Positions 23,367 to 36,018 of a stretch of DNA of 64,000 bases are shown here, in pieces; position 1 is the first letter of the stretch, and each line of letters begins with the position of its first letter. The position numbers and the translations under genes were made by a program. The stretch comes from Owenia fusiformis (lineage: Eukaryota; Annelida; Polychaeta; Sabellida; Oweniidae). Location: NCBI GenBank assembly GCA_903813345.2, contig CAIIXF020000005.1:558001-622000 (forward strand). Reading direction: 5' to 3'. Below the pieces are notes generated by a model. That model was given only the letters and a program-made list of their open reading frames with translations. It had not been told where the DNA came from and did not search any database.

Positions 23367-25229
23367 GCTGATACAATTAATATATTATGTAATTTATTAT
23401 AGACCGGGTGCTTTTCTGCAAAAGGTCTCTCTGTAAAATGTGGTAGGCGTTTAGTGTTAAAAGTGTTCTGACAAGTGTTTCTTATGTAACTTTTTATGCT
23501 GAATCCAAAAGACCATGTTGGCAAGCTGAATTATGATTATTTAACCCTTAAAATACCATGTTAGTCCCCCTACCCCCAAAATTCACCCCTATCAGGGGGA
23601 AAAAATTCGTCAACCTAAAATAACTTTGATTTTATGATTTTTGAAAGTGAAATACATGGACATTGTATAAAATAAACATTTGAAGTATGAATGATACGGA
23701 TAACCCTTAAGAAATTTGAATAAAAGCAAAAAGTATGTACCCCAGGGGGCAAATTTATGACCCATTTTTACTTTTCGTGTCATAACTTTTTTATAAGACA
23801 ATGATGGATGCTAAAAAAATCCATGTAAAAGGCATAATACCTGGTCTACTAATCCTGCAAGAATCAAAGTAATTCCTTTGATATTTGCCTTGAAAAAAAT
23901 TAGTGAATTTAAGAAAAAATGACATTTTAGCTGGGACTGATTTTATGTGTGACTATAGCTGACCCCTATTGCTTTAACATTTATCCCTCTGTGTTCATAT
24001 ATATAGCATTTTAGAATAAATCTAAAATATAAAACTTATTTTAGCTAAGTTTTAGGAAGATTTAAGCTTTTTATCATGTTCAACTATTAAAAATTCATGA
24101 AATATGATGTCTAAAATTGATAAGTTATACGTATACCCTTGGAAGACCCTTATAATTTCTTATTTATGAACATATTTGTACCAATATTAGTTTTCTAGCT
24201 TAGAGAAATGATGTATGATATATCCTGGCTTGGCTTTCTGGTGGTTTTAACAATCTTTTATCATTGAAAATTCATTCTTAAATCATAGGTCTGCAATCGA
24301 TTAAATTCATGTATACCATTAGTATCATTCTACTGGTATGAGCATAATTGAACTAGCTATGATTTCATAGATTAGTTGTTTGATGTATGACATATTCCAA
24401 GCTGACTTTCTGGTGATTTTAACCATCTAAGAGGCTTAATCATTGAAAACCATTACAAATAAAGGCCTAAACGGACAGTATTAAGGTAGACTATTAGAAT
24501 GCCCTTATTAATTCCAGGCTTAGAGTATATTGGTACCTACTACTGTCTCATAGCTCGGAGGTTTGATATATGACATATTCTGACTAGTTTTTCTGCAGAT
24601 TTGAACCACCTAACAGGTCTAATCATTGAATATACTTAATATACTAGGTCTAAAATTGAAGTATTCAATAGAACCCTCTATGATAAATTCAAAAAAGATT
24701 CAGAATGACATTAACCTCAACACTGGATCTGAATCAGAATTACAATTCTTCATAGAGCTGAACTAGGAAGACAAGGCTAATTTCATTCTAAGCAGCCTGA
24801 CAATTGCATGACGTGAGAGCAAAAGTACCAATGATTCATACAAATCTTCATTTTATAGAGTTTTCTTCCCTGAACAATGTTAAGTCATATTAAAAAATCC
24901 CCCCCCCCCCCCCACTGTCCCCATTAACCTTTCTGTGTTACTCTTGGAGTTAAGGCAGAAATTCTTGAAATGGCATATACTCACTTTGACAACATTTTGA
25001 ATTAGTGGGATGTTTCAGTTAATGAGAGTTTTTGCAGAGTAGCAATTTTTGAAATTTAAATCCAATAGGACCATATATGGGAAATTCAAAAAAGATTCAG
25101 AATGACATTAACCACAACATTGGATCTGGAAATCGAATAAAGCAACTGATTGATGTGATCTCGGATGACTCTTGTAAATCAGAATTACAATCCTTCATAG
25201 AGCTGAACAAGGAAGACAAGGATTACTTT

Positions 25230-26115
25230 TCATTCTGGTAGTAATACATGGACATGGTCCAAATCTTGATACGCTTCACCATAGCCCAAAGAAAGGGAAA
25301 TTGGGAGCTTCATCTCAATGTATTTCAATGCATGATCCCCTTTTTCATGAGATATGACCACCAAAAGTATGCAAGATGGGGCACAGTACACTTCACTGCT
25401 GAAGTTTTGCTTCCTTGAAGACTGTAGCCAAATCCTCAGATGTAGATGCAATTGATGCTAATTTGTAAGAAGGATCATATATGGAAATATTACGGTTGGC
25501 ATTTCAATACCATTTGTTAAACAGTTAAGGAGTAGAGTACATTTGAGTTGGCTTGAATGTTTCATTCGTCAATGAGAGGGCTATTGGAAAAGACATCAGC
25601 TCATGTTTCATGATTTCATTGATGCCCACAGGTCTGTGGTTAGCTTCATATGCAGTGATAAGATTCTGCAAAACATTCCTGTCTGCCTTAACAACTTTCT
25701 GCTCGTTTATATTGGGATTAGGCATATAGTTTAAAAAATGTTGGTGCTTGCTCAGTAGATCAAGAAATGTTGTGTCTTTCATTTGACCCTGTTGGTATCA
25801 ACCTCTAAGACACAGACATCCAGTTGTTGTTGGCCAAACTGTCCAGCCTGTTGATTGTTTCTGTGAGTACATCTTTTGTACATATACTTTGGAGATTAAG
25901 TAATGGATCTTCTGAAAACATGCCAAACTTCAGCAGCATGTCACATATTTTATCTTCTTCCAGAGACTGAATACTCTATCTTTTATGAGTACTAGTATCT
26001 ACAACTATTTTTGATGTTATGAGTATTGGCTATCAATTTTTTCAATTTTTCTTCAACATGTATTGTAATGACTTCAGTATGAATGAAATGTCCCTTGGTG
26101 TTCTGGTCCTGGATT
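25230..26115 (-). pseudogene. Broken gene of an unrecognised element-associated protein
   Basis: Minus-strand open blocks run in a consistent order: about 26115-25990 (with NTKGHFIHTEVITIHVEEKL), about 25980-25830 (DKICDMLLKFGMFSEDPLL), 25782-25525 (NEIMKHELMSFPIALSLTNE) and 25451-25230 (ISHEKGDHALKYIEM). Stops and frameshifts separate them. The blocks look like pieces of a large protein seen repeatedly in repeat-rich invertebrate genomes, but I do not know its function. The last block extends into the left arm, and a decayed counterpart is present in the right arm (about 26640-26830), so the arm itself was once coding. Confidence 0.55.
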
Positions 26116-27204
26116 GTGATATTGGTTCTCGATTGGAGGGGGGAGGGGGGTGTTAGACATTGTTTCTTTTCAGGTTAGATTATGGTTTTGGGATATATAG
26201 GGTCTACTTTTCTTATGACAGATTTGCACTTGCGGTTTGCTTTTCTTGTTGGGTTTCTTTAATGTTTTTAGTCACCCTTCCCTTTGGCATTTGTGCTTAT
26301 ATATCCATAGATTCTTGTTTTGATTTGCAAATTACCACCCCCCCCCCATCTATGGAATCTCAAAACGCAAGTCCAAACATCATTCTTGTTTGAACTCCCC
26401 ATGTGTGACCTAAGATTATACCCCGGTCCCCATCTGTTCAATGCAGATATTGTCTTTGTGTTATGCCTACAATTCTGCCACCCTTCTAACCAATAGCATA
26501 CTGGCATAGGGGTCAATCAACTTGGTTGATTGAATTTGTAGAGCCTTTTACCACATAGTTCAATGCAAGAATCCTCACTCAACTGCAGCAGGTACTATAT
26601 TCTAATAGTTAGTGCATTTCCTCTACGTTTACTGTGCCACACCTTCCATAATTTTGGTGGTCATGAAATAAGAGATCATGCATTGAAATGCATTGAGATG
26701 GAGCTCCTAATTTCCCTTTCTTTGGGCTTGGATGAAGTATAGCAAGACTTGGACCAGGTCCATGTATCAACACCAGGATGAAGTTAGCCTTGTCTTCCCT
26801 GTTCAGCTCTATGAAGGATTTTAATCCTTATTCAGATCTAATGTTGAGGTTAATGTCATTTTGAATTTTTTTTTGAATTTTCAAAGAGGGTTCTATTGAA
26901 TACTTCAATTTTAGACCTAGTATATGAAGTATAATCAATGATTAGACCTGTCATTGGTTCAAATCTGCAGAAAAACTAGTCAGAATATATCATATATTAA
27001 ACCTCCGAGCTATGAAACAGTAGTAGGTACCAATAAACTCTAAGCCTGGAAATAATAAGGGTATTCTAATAGTGTACCTTAATACTGTCTGTTTAGACCT
27101 TTATTTGTAATGATTTTCAATGATTAAGCCTCTTAGATGGTTTAAATAAACAGAGAGTCAGCTCGGAATATGTCATACATCAAACTAATCTATGAAATCA
27201 TAGC

Positions 27205-27725
27205 TTGTTAAAGTTGATTATTTTGGTCAATCTTGCATATTTTGCTTTAATATTTCAGAATTATTTACTTCATTTAATGTGAATTTTGTTGTGAACATTT
27301 AATGATAATCTGCTTATAAAGTAAAAAACTACAGCATTTTACAACACATGCCCCATGTGGCCACCACTCCAGCCAACGAAGCTGTTGATGACTCTCCTAC
27401 ACATACCAACATGGATTGCAAAGCTTCTGATGAAGCTATCCACTTAAAATTGAAGAACATCTGAGAATTTGTCTGACACTAGTTTTACTTCTCAAGATAG
27501 ATTTTAGTCACGCCATGGACAATTGAACAACTTCCTTCGCCAGATTTGATTGTGCATGTAGAGGAGAAGGGGCCACATTGGACATATGTTGTAAAGTGCT
27601 GTAGTTTTTGACTCCACAGGCAGATTATCATGAAACTTTCAAAACAAAATTCATATTGAATGAACTGAATAATTCTGAAGTTTTGAGGCAGAATATGCAG
27701 GATTGACAAAGTTAATTAACTTTTC
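27205..27725. mobile_element. Fold-back MITE nested in the right arm
   Basis: The left half (gttaaagttgatt at 27207, ttcagaattatt, gataatctgctt, aaaaactacagca) is mirrored in the right half (tgctgtagttttt, ggcagattatc, aataattctgaag, gttaattaac). The arms are about 190 bp. The equivalent site in the left arm (near 24340) lacks it, which shows insertion after the large inverted repeat formed. Confidence 0.85.
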
Positions 27726-28705
27726 TTCGGTCCTGTTTTTTGGACACCCTGTACCAGTAGAATGATACTAGGCTAATGGTATACTTGAACTTAATCGATT
27801 GCAGACCTATGATTTAAGAATGAATTTTCAATGATAACACCTAAGATTGTTCAAACCACCAGAAAGCCAAGCCAGGATATATCATACATTATTTGTCTAA
27901 GCTAGAAAACTAATATTGGTACAAATATGTTCATAAATAAGAAATTATAGGGGTCTTCCAAGGGTATACCTATATCTTATCAATTTTAGACATCATATTT
28001 CATGAATTTTTAATATTTGAACATGCTAGAAAGCTTAAATCTTCCTAAAACTTAGCTAAAATAAGTTTTATATTTTAGATTTATTCTAAAATGCCAAATA
28101 TATGAACACAGAGGGATAAATGTTAAAGCAATAGGGGTCAGTTATAGTCACACATAAAATCAGTCCCAGCTAAAATGTCATATTTTCTTAAATTCACTAA
28201 TTTTTTTCAAGGCAATTATCAAAGGAATTACTTTGATTCTTGCAGGATTAGTAGACCAGGTATTAAGCCTTTTACATGGATTTTTTTAGCATCCATCATT
28301 GTCTAATAAAAAAGTTATGACACGAAAAGTAAAAAATGGGTCATAAATTTGCCCCCTGGGGTACATACTTTTTGCTTTAATTCAAATTTCTTAAGTGTAA
28401 TCCGTATCATTCATACTTTAAATGTTTATTTTATACAATGTCCATGTATTTCACTTACAAAAACCATAAAATCAAAGTTATTTTAGGTTGACGAATTTTT
28501 TCCCTCTGATAGGGGTGAATTTTGGGGGTAGGGGGACTAACATGGTATTTTAAGGGTTAAATAATCATATTTCAGCTTGCCAACATGGTTTTTTGGATTC
28601 AGCATAAAAAGTTACATAAGAAACACTTGTCAGAACACTTTTAACACTAAACGCCTACCACATTTCCTCTAGATGAAAATGCACCTTGTCTATTATGATT
28701 ATGCA

Positions 28706-30054
28706 ATCCCATTATTTGATTAATCATCAAAAAAATGATTTTACGTTTTATATTTCTAAAATTCTACCTTTTGTATTTTTAAAACTCTAGACAGGATAAT
28801 GGGTGTACTGTTACATTTTGAAACGCCAATTTATTTGTGTTATTGCTTGTCTGATATATAATGTAGATACTACCTAATCATTGCTAGTTACCATCGAGTG
28901 ATAGCGAAGACATTTTTCAAAATTTCATTATTTTTATCTTGTCCTTTTGCCTCTATGTAAAATCGAGAAAGATCACATCTTATTATAAGTTGCTTTAATT
29001 GAAAAGAGAAAGATGATGAAGTAGAGCTGTGAAAAGTTGCTCATGAGACTCTCTGATAACGTAGGAATAAAATCAGAATGACTTTTAAATAGAGACATGA
29101 CGTGTTTAGTATGACAAGTTTAACTGTGTTATTGATTTTCTTGCTTTCTTGTTCCTTCGCCGACACTTAAAATATATTTGCATTCAATATCTCTTTGGAG
29201 ACTATCGTCATGGCCTTTGTGTTCTGTGTGTACATTTCTTTCAGTGCCATCGATTATAAAGGAATGTTATTTGCCCGTCTTGTTCGTTTATTTATCTGTG
29301 AGATTAACAAGGTTTCGATAAGTACCTACATAACTTACATAGCGGATATACTGCTCTAATAATGCTGTGTTATTAAACGTGAGACAAATCAGTTCATTAT
29401 AATCTATTCATTCTTTGGAAACGTATACACAAAGAACCTTTGTATGACCTGACACTGGATATGGTTTTGATGGTTGTCGGAGAGAAGCGTCATAACTGAC
29501 TGAAATATTTTCAGGATCAGAAATGCTTCCGTTCTCAAAAGGTATATAAGTTGTGTATTTTCGGATGGTACTACTGTCACACAAGAGCAACGATGTTGGG
29601 ATTCAATGTTTACCTAAGCCATATTTAGGAGTTACCTCGTGTTTAAGTCCCGGGGTTTAAGTAGAACACCTCCAAAGTGGAACACCTTTTAGAGGTGCCA
29701 TGGGTTTTACTGTAGCCTACATACAATTACTTTACCCGAAACAACGCAATGGGAGATTGTACAATATTATGATCTTGTAATTCCAAAGAAAATCAAATGA
29801 ATACTTGAAATACATTTAACTAGAGTATGTTTTCAGTCCTTTCAAATTACTTGCTATTGTTCCGTTAGTTTATTGAGAGTATGTTTTCAATATACTTGGC
29901 TATTAATCATAATCCCTTCTCTATTAACCGTGACATTGTAAGATATTGGCACCAAGTATTTTAAAGTGAATAAAGTTTCCGGAATAAGTTATGAACTTGT
30001 GGATTACAAGTAATAGCAACAGTAGCCATTGTATTGCTAATAGTCGAGTCTCAT
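28706..30054. other. Intergenic sequence, nothing recognised
   Basis: AT-rich DNA without supported exons or clear repeats. A short stretch near 29660-29700 (gaacacctccaaagtggaac) resembles 53390-53405 and may be a dispersed fragment. Confidence 0.35.
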
Positions 30055-30232
30055 CTTGTATTCGCGAATGCAACTAACACCTGTCGGCTACCGGATTAAC
30101 TTACTATTTTATGACACCTCATTTAAAAACGAATAGTACCTGCCACTATTCCATTCATATTTAAAAGAGTTGGTCATAAAAACTAGTTTAATCCGGTAGC
30201 CGACAGGCGTTAGTTGCATTCGCGAATACAAG
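30055..30232. mobile_element. Palindromic MITE, copy 2 (family P1)
   Basis: It starts cttgtattcgcgaatgc and ends with the exact complement gcattcgcgaatacaag. The arms cover cctgtcggctaccggatta and its inverse. 178 bp, lying about 300 bp upstream of the kelch gene start. Confidence 0.88.
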
Positions 30233-30524
30233 GTCAGATACATTGATTTATTTTCAGAAAAATACATTAGAGACGATGTCATCAAAGCAGAGATAACATC
30301 GGATATGTCTTGACAACTATAGTATCAGAGGACACTTACATGTGATACCATGATACCGTGATGATGATGATACCGTGATGATTTGGTTGATGATCAAACG
30401 TAACGATACCTACATAAACGCATATTGGACAAATAGGGACTCGAAGCAGGATCCTTTGATTTTCCCCTCATTTTTTCAGTAAGTTCCACTGCCAGCCCAA
30501 GGATCCATAATCAAGGTTTGAAAA

Positions 30525-33500
30525 ATGCCTCCGAGGAATCGCAAACGGTCGCCCATGAAGGGACATCCAGGGAGCATGAGAAATCAACACACTAAGATTG
30601 TCATGCTTTTTAATAAAGCCACTGGAGGGACAGTTGTTAACTACATGCTTGTTGATGAGGCCAAACGCATCCTGTTACCTCGTGTTGAGAATGTTAAGTT
30701 CCCGATGCTTCATGACGTGATCGACTTCAGGGCTTGTGTTCTCAATAACTGTGTTTATCTACTAGGAGGGAAGGATAGAGAGAGTGGGGAAGTTTTGAAA
30801 CAGGTATAATATAGTACGTCTTATACGTCTTTGTAAGGTCATTTCATTCTTGAATGCTTGCCCTCAATTCCCTGACGTCCGTTAGTCGGAGAGCGATTTT
30901 GGCTAAATATTGTTCATTCATTTCATATTCAGATATTTAAACTTCCTTATAGTTCATGACAGTTGCTACGTACATTGCTAAGGGTTCATTTGAGATGATT
31001 AAGATAGCGAAGTGAGAATCCCTTGGACTTCTTGGTGAAATCCTCATATTTATAAATGTAACCAATAAAACTTCTGCCAAAATACAGTTACCATCAACTT
31101 ATGATCAGATGATGGCAACTCCTTTTATTTGAATTAATCATTGCTTGTAGGTGTTGAAGTTTGAGCCTCACACCAATAAACTTATAGAATGTCCCCCTAT
31201 GATAAGCCCCAGGGCCAAATTCACAGCAACTGCGTTGGATGGAAGACTATATGTGGCAGGTAAGACACTGTTATTCTTAAGTAATTGGAATGAATGGAAT
31301 GATTTGCCCCAGGATTCATTTCCATTCCCATAGAGAGTCGATCGGATGTAGTATTTGTTACTGTAATCGAACATTATTTTACATTTTCATGTCAACGCAA
31401 AGAAGAAGTGATATAATTTTATGACCACCTTTTTGTGATCTGAATTCTGCGTCTGTTACCCATTTTTCACATTCCCAAAGAATTCCTTAATAGTGCATTA
31501 TAGAAGTGTTCTTTGATTATCAACGAAGACTTCTAATATTATAGGAGGCTACAACAGGAATAACAAGCTTACTGCCAAATGTGAGAGCTTCGAGCCACTG
31601 GTGAACACTTGGTTTAAGGAGACATCTTTACCAGAGGGGATGAAACTCCACGCATGCGTCGAGGATCCCAAACGACGAAAGTTGTACCTCTCCGGGGGTA
31701 CCACTGTCAAAGAAGGGTGCAGTGTTAAAATGTGGTATGTTATATCAAGATACAATAATATTCTAAGAAAGTGATTCGAATGAAAAGATCAATTGCAAAA
31801 TCTACTGATGAAGAAAAAGGTGTTCGTGTATTTAGTAAATGAACTTTAAAGTGGATTTACATTGTTAGCTTAGTACATATTTGTTGTATTTTTCATTTTC
31901 TTACATTTTACGTTTTCCCACCGCACCCCTTCATGATCACATCTTACTTACTTCCCCACCTTAAATGTTTGTCTGTCATAGCGGGTTAGCCTATGGTCTT
32001 GTTCCGAGCCTCTTGTATTGTGTACGTGAACAGCCATTCATTTTACTTTGATTTTGTTTCAGGGAACTATTCAAACAACTTGAAGACTACACTAACCCGA
32101 CATCTTGCTGGTTGTGGCAGAGGTTTGGAGGGACTTACATGGACTCCCCCGCCCTCCTTCCGCAGGGTCTGAGGTCGCATTGTATGCTCATCAGCAGAGA
32201 TAAGCTTTACGTCATTGGAGGTAATGCTGTTGTCGTATTTGGTTTCTCTGATTTGTCCCATATTCCTCTATTTAAATGAACGTTTTGTTCAGATGGTATA
32301 CAATTCTATAATAATTCTAACGTTTGGCGTTGTTGGTCAACATTTCTTTGAAAATCACATTTTAACCGATTTGTTTGTGAATCCATCTTGTATTTTATTT
32401 CCATATATTTTGAATACTTTCTCATGATATATCATCATCATCCCTTTCAAATGATGTATCATTATCATTCCAGGACATATGAAGCCAACAGAGAGACAAA
32501 AACTTCGAATTTTGAGAAGACAAAATGAAGAAAAGACATTTAAAGAATGTAAAGATGAGGACAAACCTGGCACACCCACGAACGTTGACTCGTCGAATAA
32601 TGATGTAGAACAACAGGGATGCCCAATCGATGAGCCTACACGTGATCCTGATACTAATACAGAGACTGTGACTGAAGGTGCTGATACACTTGTACAAGAT
32701 CAAAACGGCCAAGACATTGCTGTTTCTAATACAACTATAGCTCATGTTGTCATGGAGACATCAAATACACTTGATGGTGCTATTGAAAATGCAATTCCAG
32801 ACAATTTGGATGATATCATATCTATTGACTCTGGTACGGGGCTATCGGACACAGAGAGTGAACACTCGGTGGATAAGACTCAGAATCAACAAAGAGGTGA
32901 TACACTTGAAAAAGAGGAAAATATTGACACTGATGTCATTGGTGATCCGGAATTAAACATTGCCAATGATCGTGGAAAAATAACTCCAACAGATGGTAAT
33001 AATGATGATGAATTAAAAAGTAGTAATAACAGTGCTAATGCATCTAATGAGAGCATACCTAATGTCACAGAGGACGACGACAAACTCAATGAACCCATTG
33101 ACTATACTGAAATTGCACAAGATGATGAAGGGAAAAATGTAAAAACAGAAACAACTTCCTATGATAACATGAGTATGAAAAATGACAGGAATAATGTTGA
33201 AGTAAATGGCACTGATAAAGCGCCAAATATTGATACAGCTCGTCATAAAAACACAGATGTTTGTGACAACCAAATAGAGGAACATACACATGGAAGTACA
33301 GACACAAATACAATTGAAGATTCAACTGACATTGATATAAAGGATGGTGTTTTGAATGAGAGCACAGAGAAAAATATTAATCATGTTAACGATCTCATCA
33401 AAATTGAAGACAAAGATGAAGAGAATAGTACAGACAAAAATGCAGAGAGCGTCTTAAGAAATAACAATAATGATGTTGATGGAGAAGAACTGGTCTTGGA

Positions 33501-34582
33501 TGAAACAAGTGATAATATTAAACAACAAATTATAAACCTCCCCAAACTGAATATCATGAACAAACCTGTAGATAAAGATAAGTTTCAGTTTCGTTTGGAT
33601 GAGGGACAGCATAGATTACCAACTATCATTGAGGAAAATGAAACATTGAGGACGAAAACATCAAAAGGTACTAAAAGTGTTAGTGCAAAGACTAATACCA
33701 CAGATAATAGCAAAGGGACAACAGATGACAATAACGACGTATCGATTGATAAATTAGCACCAAAGAAGAAACCTCAATCACAAAATATTTTTGCATCTCA
33801 AGGTAAGTGGATCTGACAAATATTTCGCATAAGGAATTCACAAATACTGAACGTGTAGAAACAATGAACGTCTCTGTGTTTGTAAAATATTCATAGGTTT
33901 GAATACTGGAGAGTATCATTTGCAATCCTTATTTTATTTTACCAAATATCAATTCTTGAAGTTCTGGTTCCATTTTTTAACTTTTTGCCAGATATTACCT
34001 GAATAATCAAAGAATGGGAGCAAATAAATGAAATTGTGACATTTTCAAAACTTACTTTCACAATTATGTTTCTGTAGAAATCCAGGCTTTTGAGTTAAGT
34101 TCGGAGAAAAGAAGAGAAAGGGAGACACCCTGGAGAGTTCATTGGCCGCGTATGAGTTCTCAGAGGGTCGGAGCTGGACACGTAATGATAGGTATGTGGG
34201 GAATTATTGGAAGATCATTTATCTTGATAGTTCTTTGAATATAATGCATCATCCTGTCACAGGGATAATTTTTCTACTTTGTCTTTATATTCTACGAACA
34301 GAAAAAATAAATGTTGTGGGCGACTTGAACAGAAAATGTTGCAGTAAATTGTTTTGTTTTTCAGGCAATAAGGTTTATATGATAGGTGGTACGAACGAAG
34401 ATCAGGAAAGTGTACACCATGTTGAATACTGGCACGTGAAGAAACGGGAATGGACGACGACATTTTCCCTCCCCCCTGGGGATTACTCGGACATTGACTG
34501 CTGTTTAGTGGACATGCCGAAGTCTAATCATAATTTCAAGTTGGATTGCTCCCTCGCTACTGGACGCTGGGTCATGTGGTGA
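30525..34582 (+). CDS. Kelch-repeat protein with a giant disordered insertion, seven exons
   Basis: Coding exons: 30525-30803, 31151-31259, 31545-31734, 32063-32220, 32474-33802, 34078-34191 and 34365-34582. All have GT-AG borders in one frame, 798 residues. Kelch blades are marked by VYLLGG (77-82), LYVAGG (126-131), LYLSGG (176-181), LYVIGG (241-246) and VYMIGG (730-735), with the usual spaced Trp and Tyr. There is no BTB or BACK domain before them; the N-terminus is short and basic. The single 1,329-bp exon 5 inserts residues about 247-688, very rich in Asp, Asn, Glu and Thr, between the fourth GG motif and the last blade. Kelch propellers mediate protein binding; the specific partner and subfamily are not evident. 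Two overlapping AATAAA signals lie at 35092-35102. Confidence 0.85.
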
Positions 34583-35177
34583 GGAATTTGCGTGAAAGAT
34601 CCACCGTCTTCAAAGGGAAGGAGAGGGACCATACTTAAGCAATGAGTTGGGCTGAATAGGTAAATGACACGGGATGGCATCGAACTAATGAGCTTCTCTT
34701 TCGAGAGAAAATCTGATATACAGTGCATCAGATGCGCACAGCTAAACCAACGTACCAGCCAACCAACAATTACGATACAGGAAGAGTACAAGAGTATTCG
34801 GGATAGAGTATCATCATTATGTTTGCTGGATCTAAAAAGGTCTCTCCACTGTTTGATTCGACATTCTGAGACATTTGATGAAACCATAATGTTTATTTTG
34901 AAAAAAACACTATAGAACATGTCGCCTTTTACCCTTTGCATTCGACTCTGCTTCCTAAAAGAGCTTCCTCTAGTTTATAATTATAGGGTGACTCTCAGGG
35001 TTGTCGCGATGAAAAGATTTTTTACCCTTTTTATGTAACACCAGAGATGACACGTGCTTTGATGTGTAGTGTACAATGTACGGACATTTGGAATAAAATA
35101 AACGCATGCTTTGTGTCCAACAATCAAACATTGTTTACTTTTTTATTTTTGTCGATAATCATAATATTTTTAGTTTT
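34583..35177 (+). terminator. 3' UTR of the kelch gene
   Basis: Non-coding, with overlapping AATAAA hexamers at 35092-35097 and 35097-35102 about 510 bp after the stop. No further gene was seen. Confidence 0.6.
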
Positions 35178-35461
35178 GATATGATTGCGTCATCATTTAT
35201 TGCACAGGTCTATACGTCCATAAGTATGATAATAGGGAGTTTAAGCTTCCATACAAAATCGAAACGCCAACCTCATGAACCTGTACGTATGACCAATTGC
35301 GTCCATACAAATGCATTGTTTAACTAGTTTGTTTTCACGTTTAGGTTGTGAAAAACATTGCAAGCTTAAACTCCCTATTATTCCACGCAGACGACGATTG
35401 ATAAGAATATCACACTTATGGACGTATAGAGCTGCGCAATTTAAATAATGACCTAATCAAA
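35178..35461. mobile_element. MITE with about 45-bp terminal inverted repeats
   Basis: tctatacgtccataagt (35209-35225) is mirrored by acttatggacgtataga near 35414-35430. The match extends outward through tgattgcgtcat and its counterpart. An inner inverted pair (aatagggagtttaagctt and its mirror) sits about 20-40 bp inside. About 280 bp, no coding content. Confidence 0.75.
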
Positions 35462-35523
35462 CGCTTCATAAGTAATACTTCAAACGGGTATAATAAACAT
35501 GCTATAAGTGATTTGTGAAAACT

Positions 35524-36018
35524 AACACCCCAGTCACATTTCCTGCGGCCGCCGTGCGGTCTATCATTTCTGCGGCCAGTTGCTTTTCTACGCTCGCCGC
35601 AGAATTTCTGCGCTCTCATACTTTTGCAGTCACATTTCCCACGGCAGCCGCACGGTGAATTTTAAATTCCTGTTGATAAATAGTACTTTTTTTCATTTTA
35701 TTTACATCAGGACAATTTATAAATGTTATTCATAGTGCTAGGATGTAATATCAAATGAAAAGTGATCGTGAAACATTGACAAATAATGATTCAATCTTGT
35801 TGAGCCAGTTGATTTCTACGGGGACCTCAGAAATGAACAAATATTATAACTCCGAGTTATAATTTCTACGGCGACCCTGCGGCCTGTAAAAAACTGGATA
35901 CGCCGTACGGAGGCCGCAAGGCGAGCGTAGTTTTTCTATGCTCGCCGCTGAAATTCACCGATTTAATTGATCTGCGGCCGAGTTGCGGCCGCCGTGCGAC
36001 AAATGTGACTGGGGTGTT
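35524..36018. mobile_element. MITE with 18-bp perfect terminal inverted repeats
   Basis: aacaccccagtcacattt (35524-35541) is exactly inverted at 36001-36018. The ends are CG-rich with repeated gcggccgc-like words, unlike the AT-rich surroundings. A TAA at each border would fit the 3-bp target preference of PIF/Harbinger elements, but the alignment of the ends is ambiguous. Confidence 0.85.

Larger units (their letters stand above)
23397..28705. mobile_element. 5.3-kb fold-back element with arms of about 2 kb
   Basis: The left arm (about 23397-25395) and right arm (about 26624-28705) are inverted copies at high similarity. Examples: aaatgtggtaggcgtttag at 23437 versus ctaaacgcctaccacattt at 28648, gtccccctacccccaaaatt versus its complement near 28520, and tatgaccaccaaaa at 25355 versus ttttggtggtcat at 26655. 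The arms enclose about 1.2 kb with minus-strand protein remnants. Differences are a partial duplication in the left arm (24650-24790 resembles 25050-25210) and a 0.5-kb insertion in the right arm. Target duplications were not identified. Confidence 0.87.

Noticed and set aside
32422-33925. Minus-strand frames over the kelch insertion exon
   Set aside because: Shadow frames of the low-complexity acidic exon; the plus-strand frame is open for 443 codons with proper splice sites.
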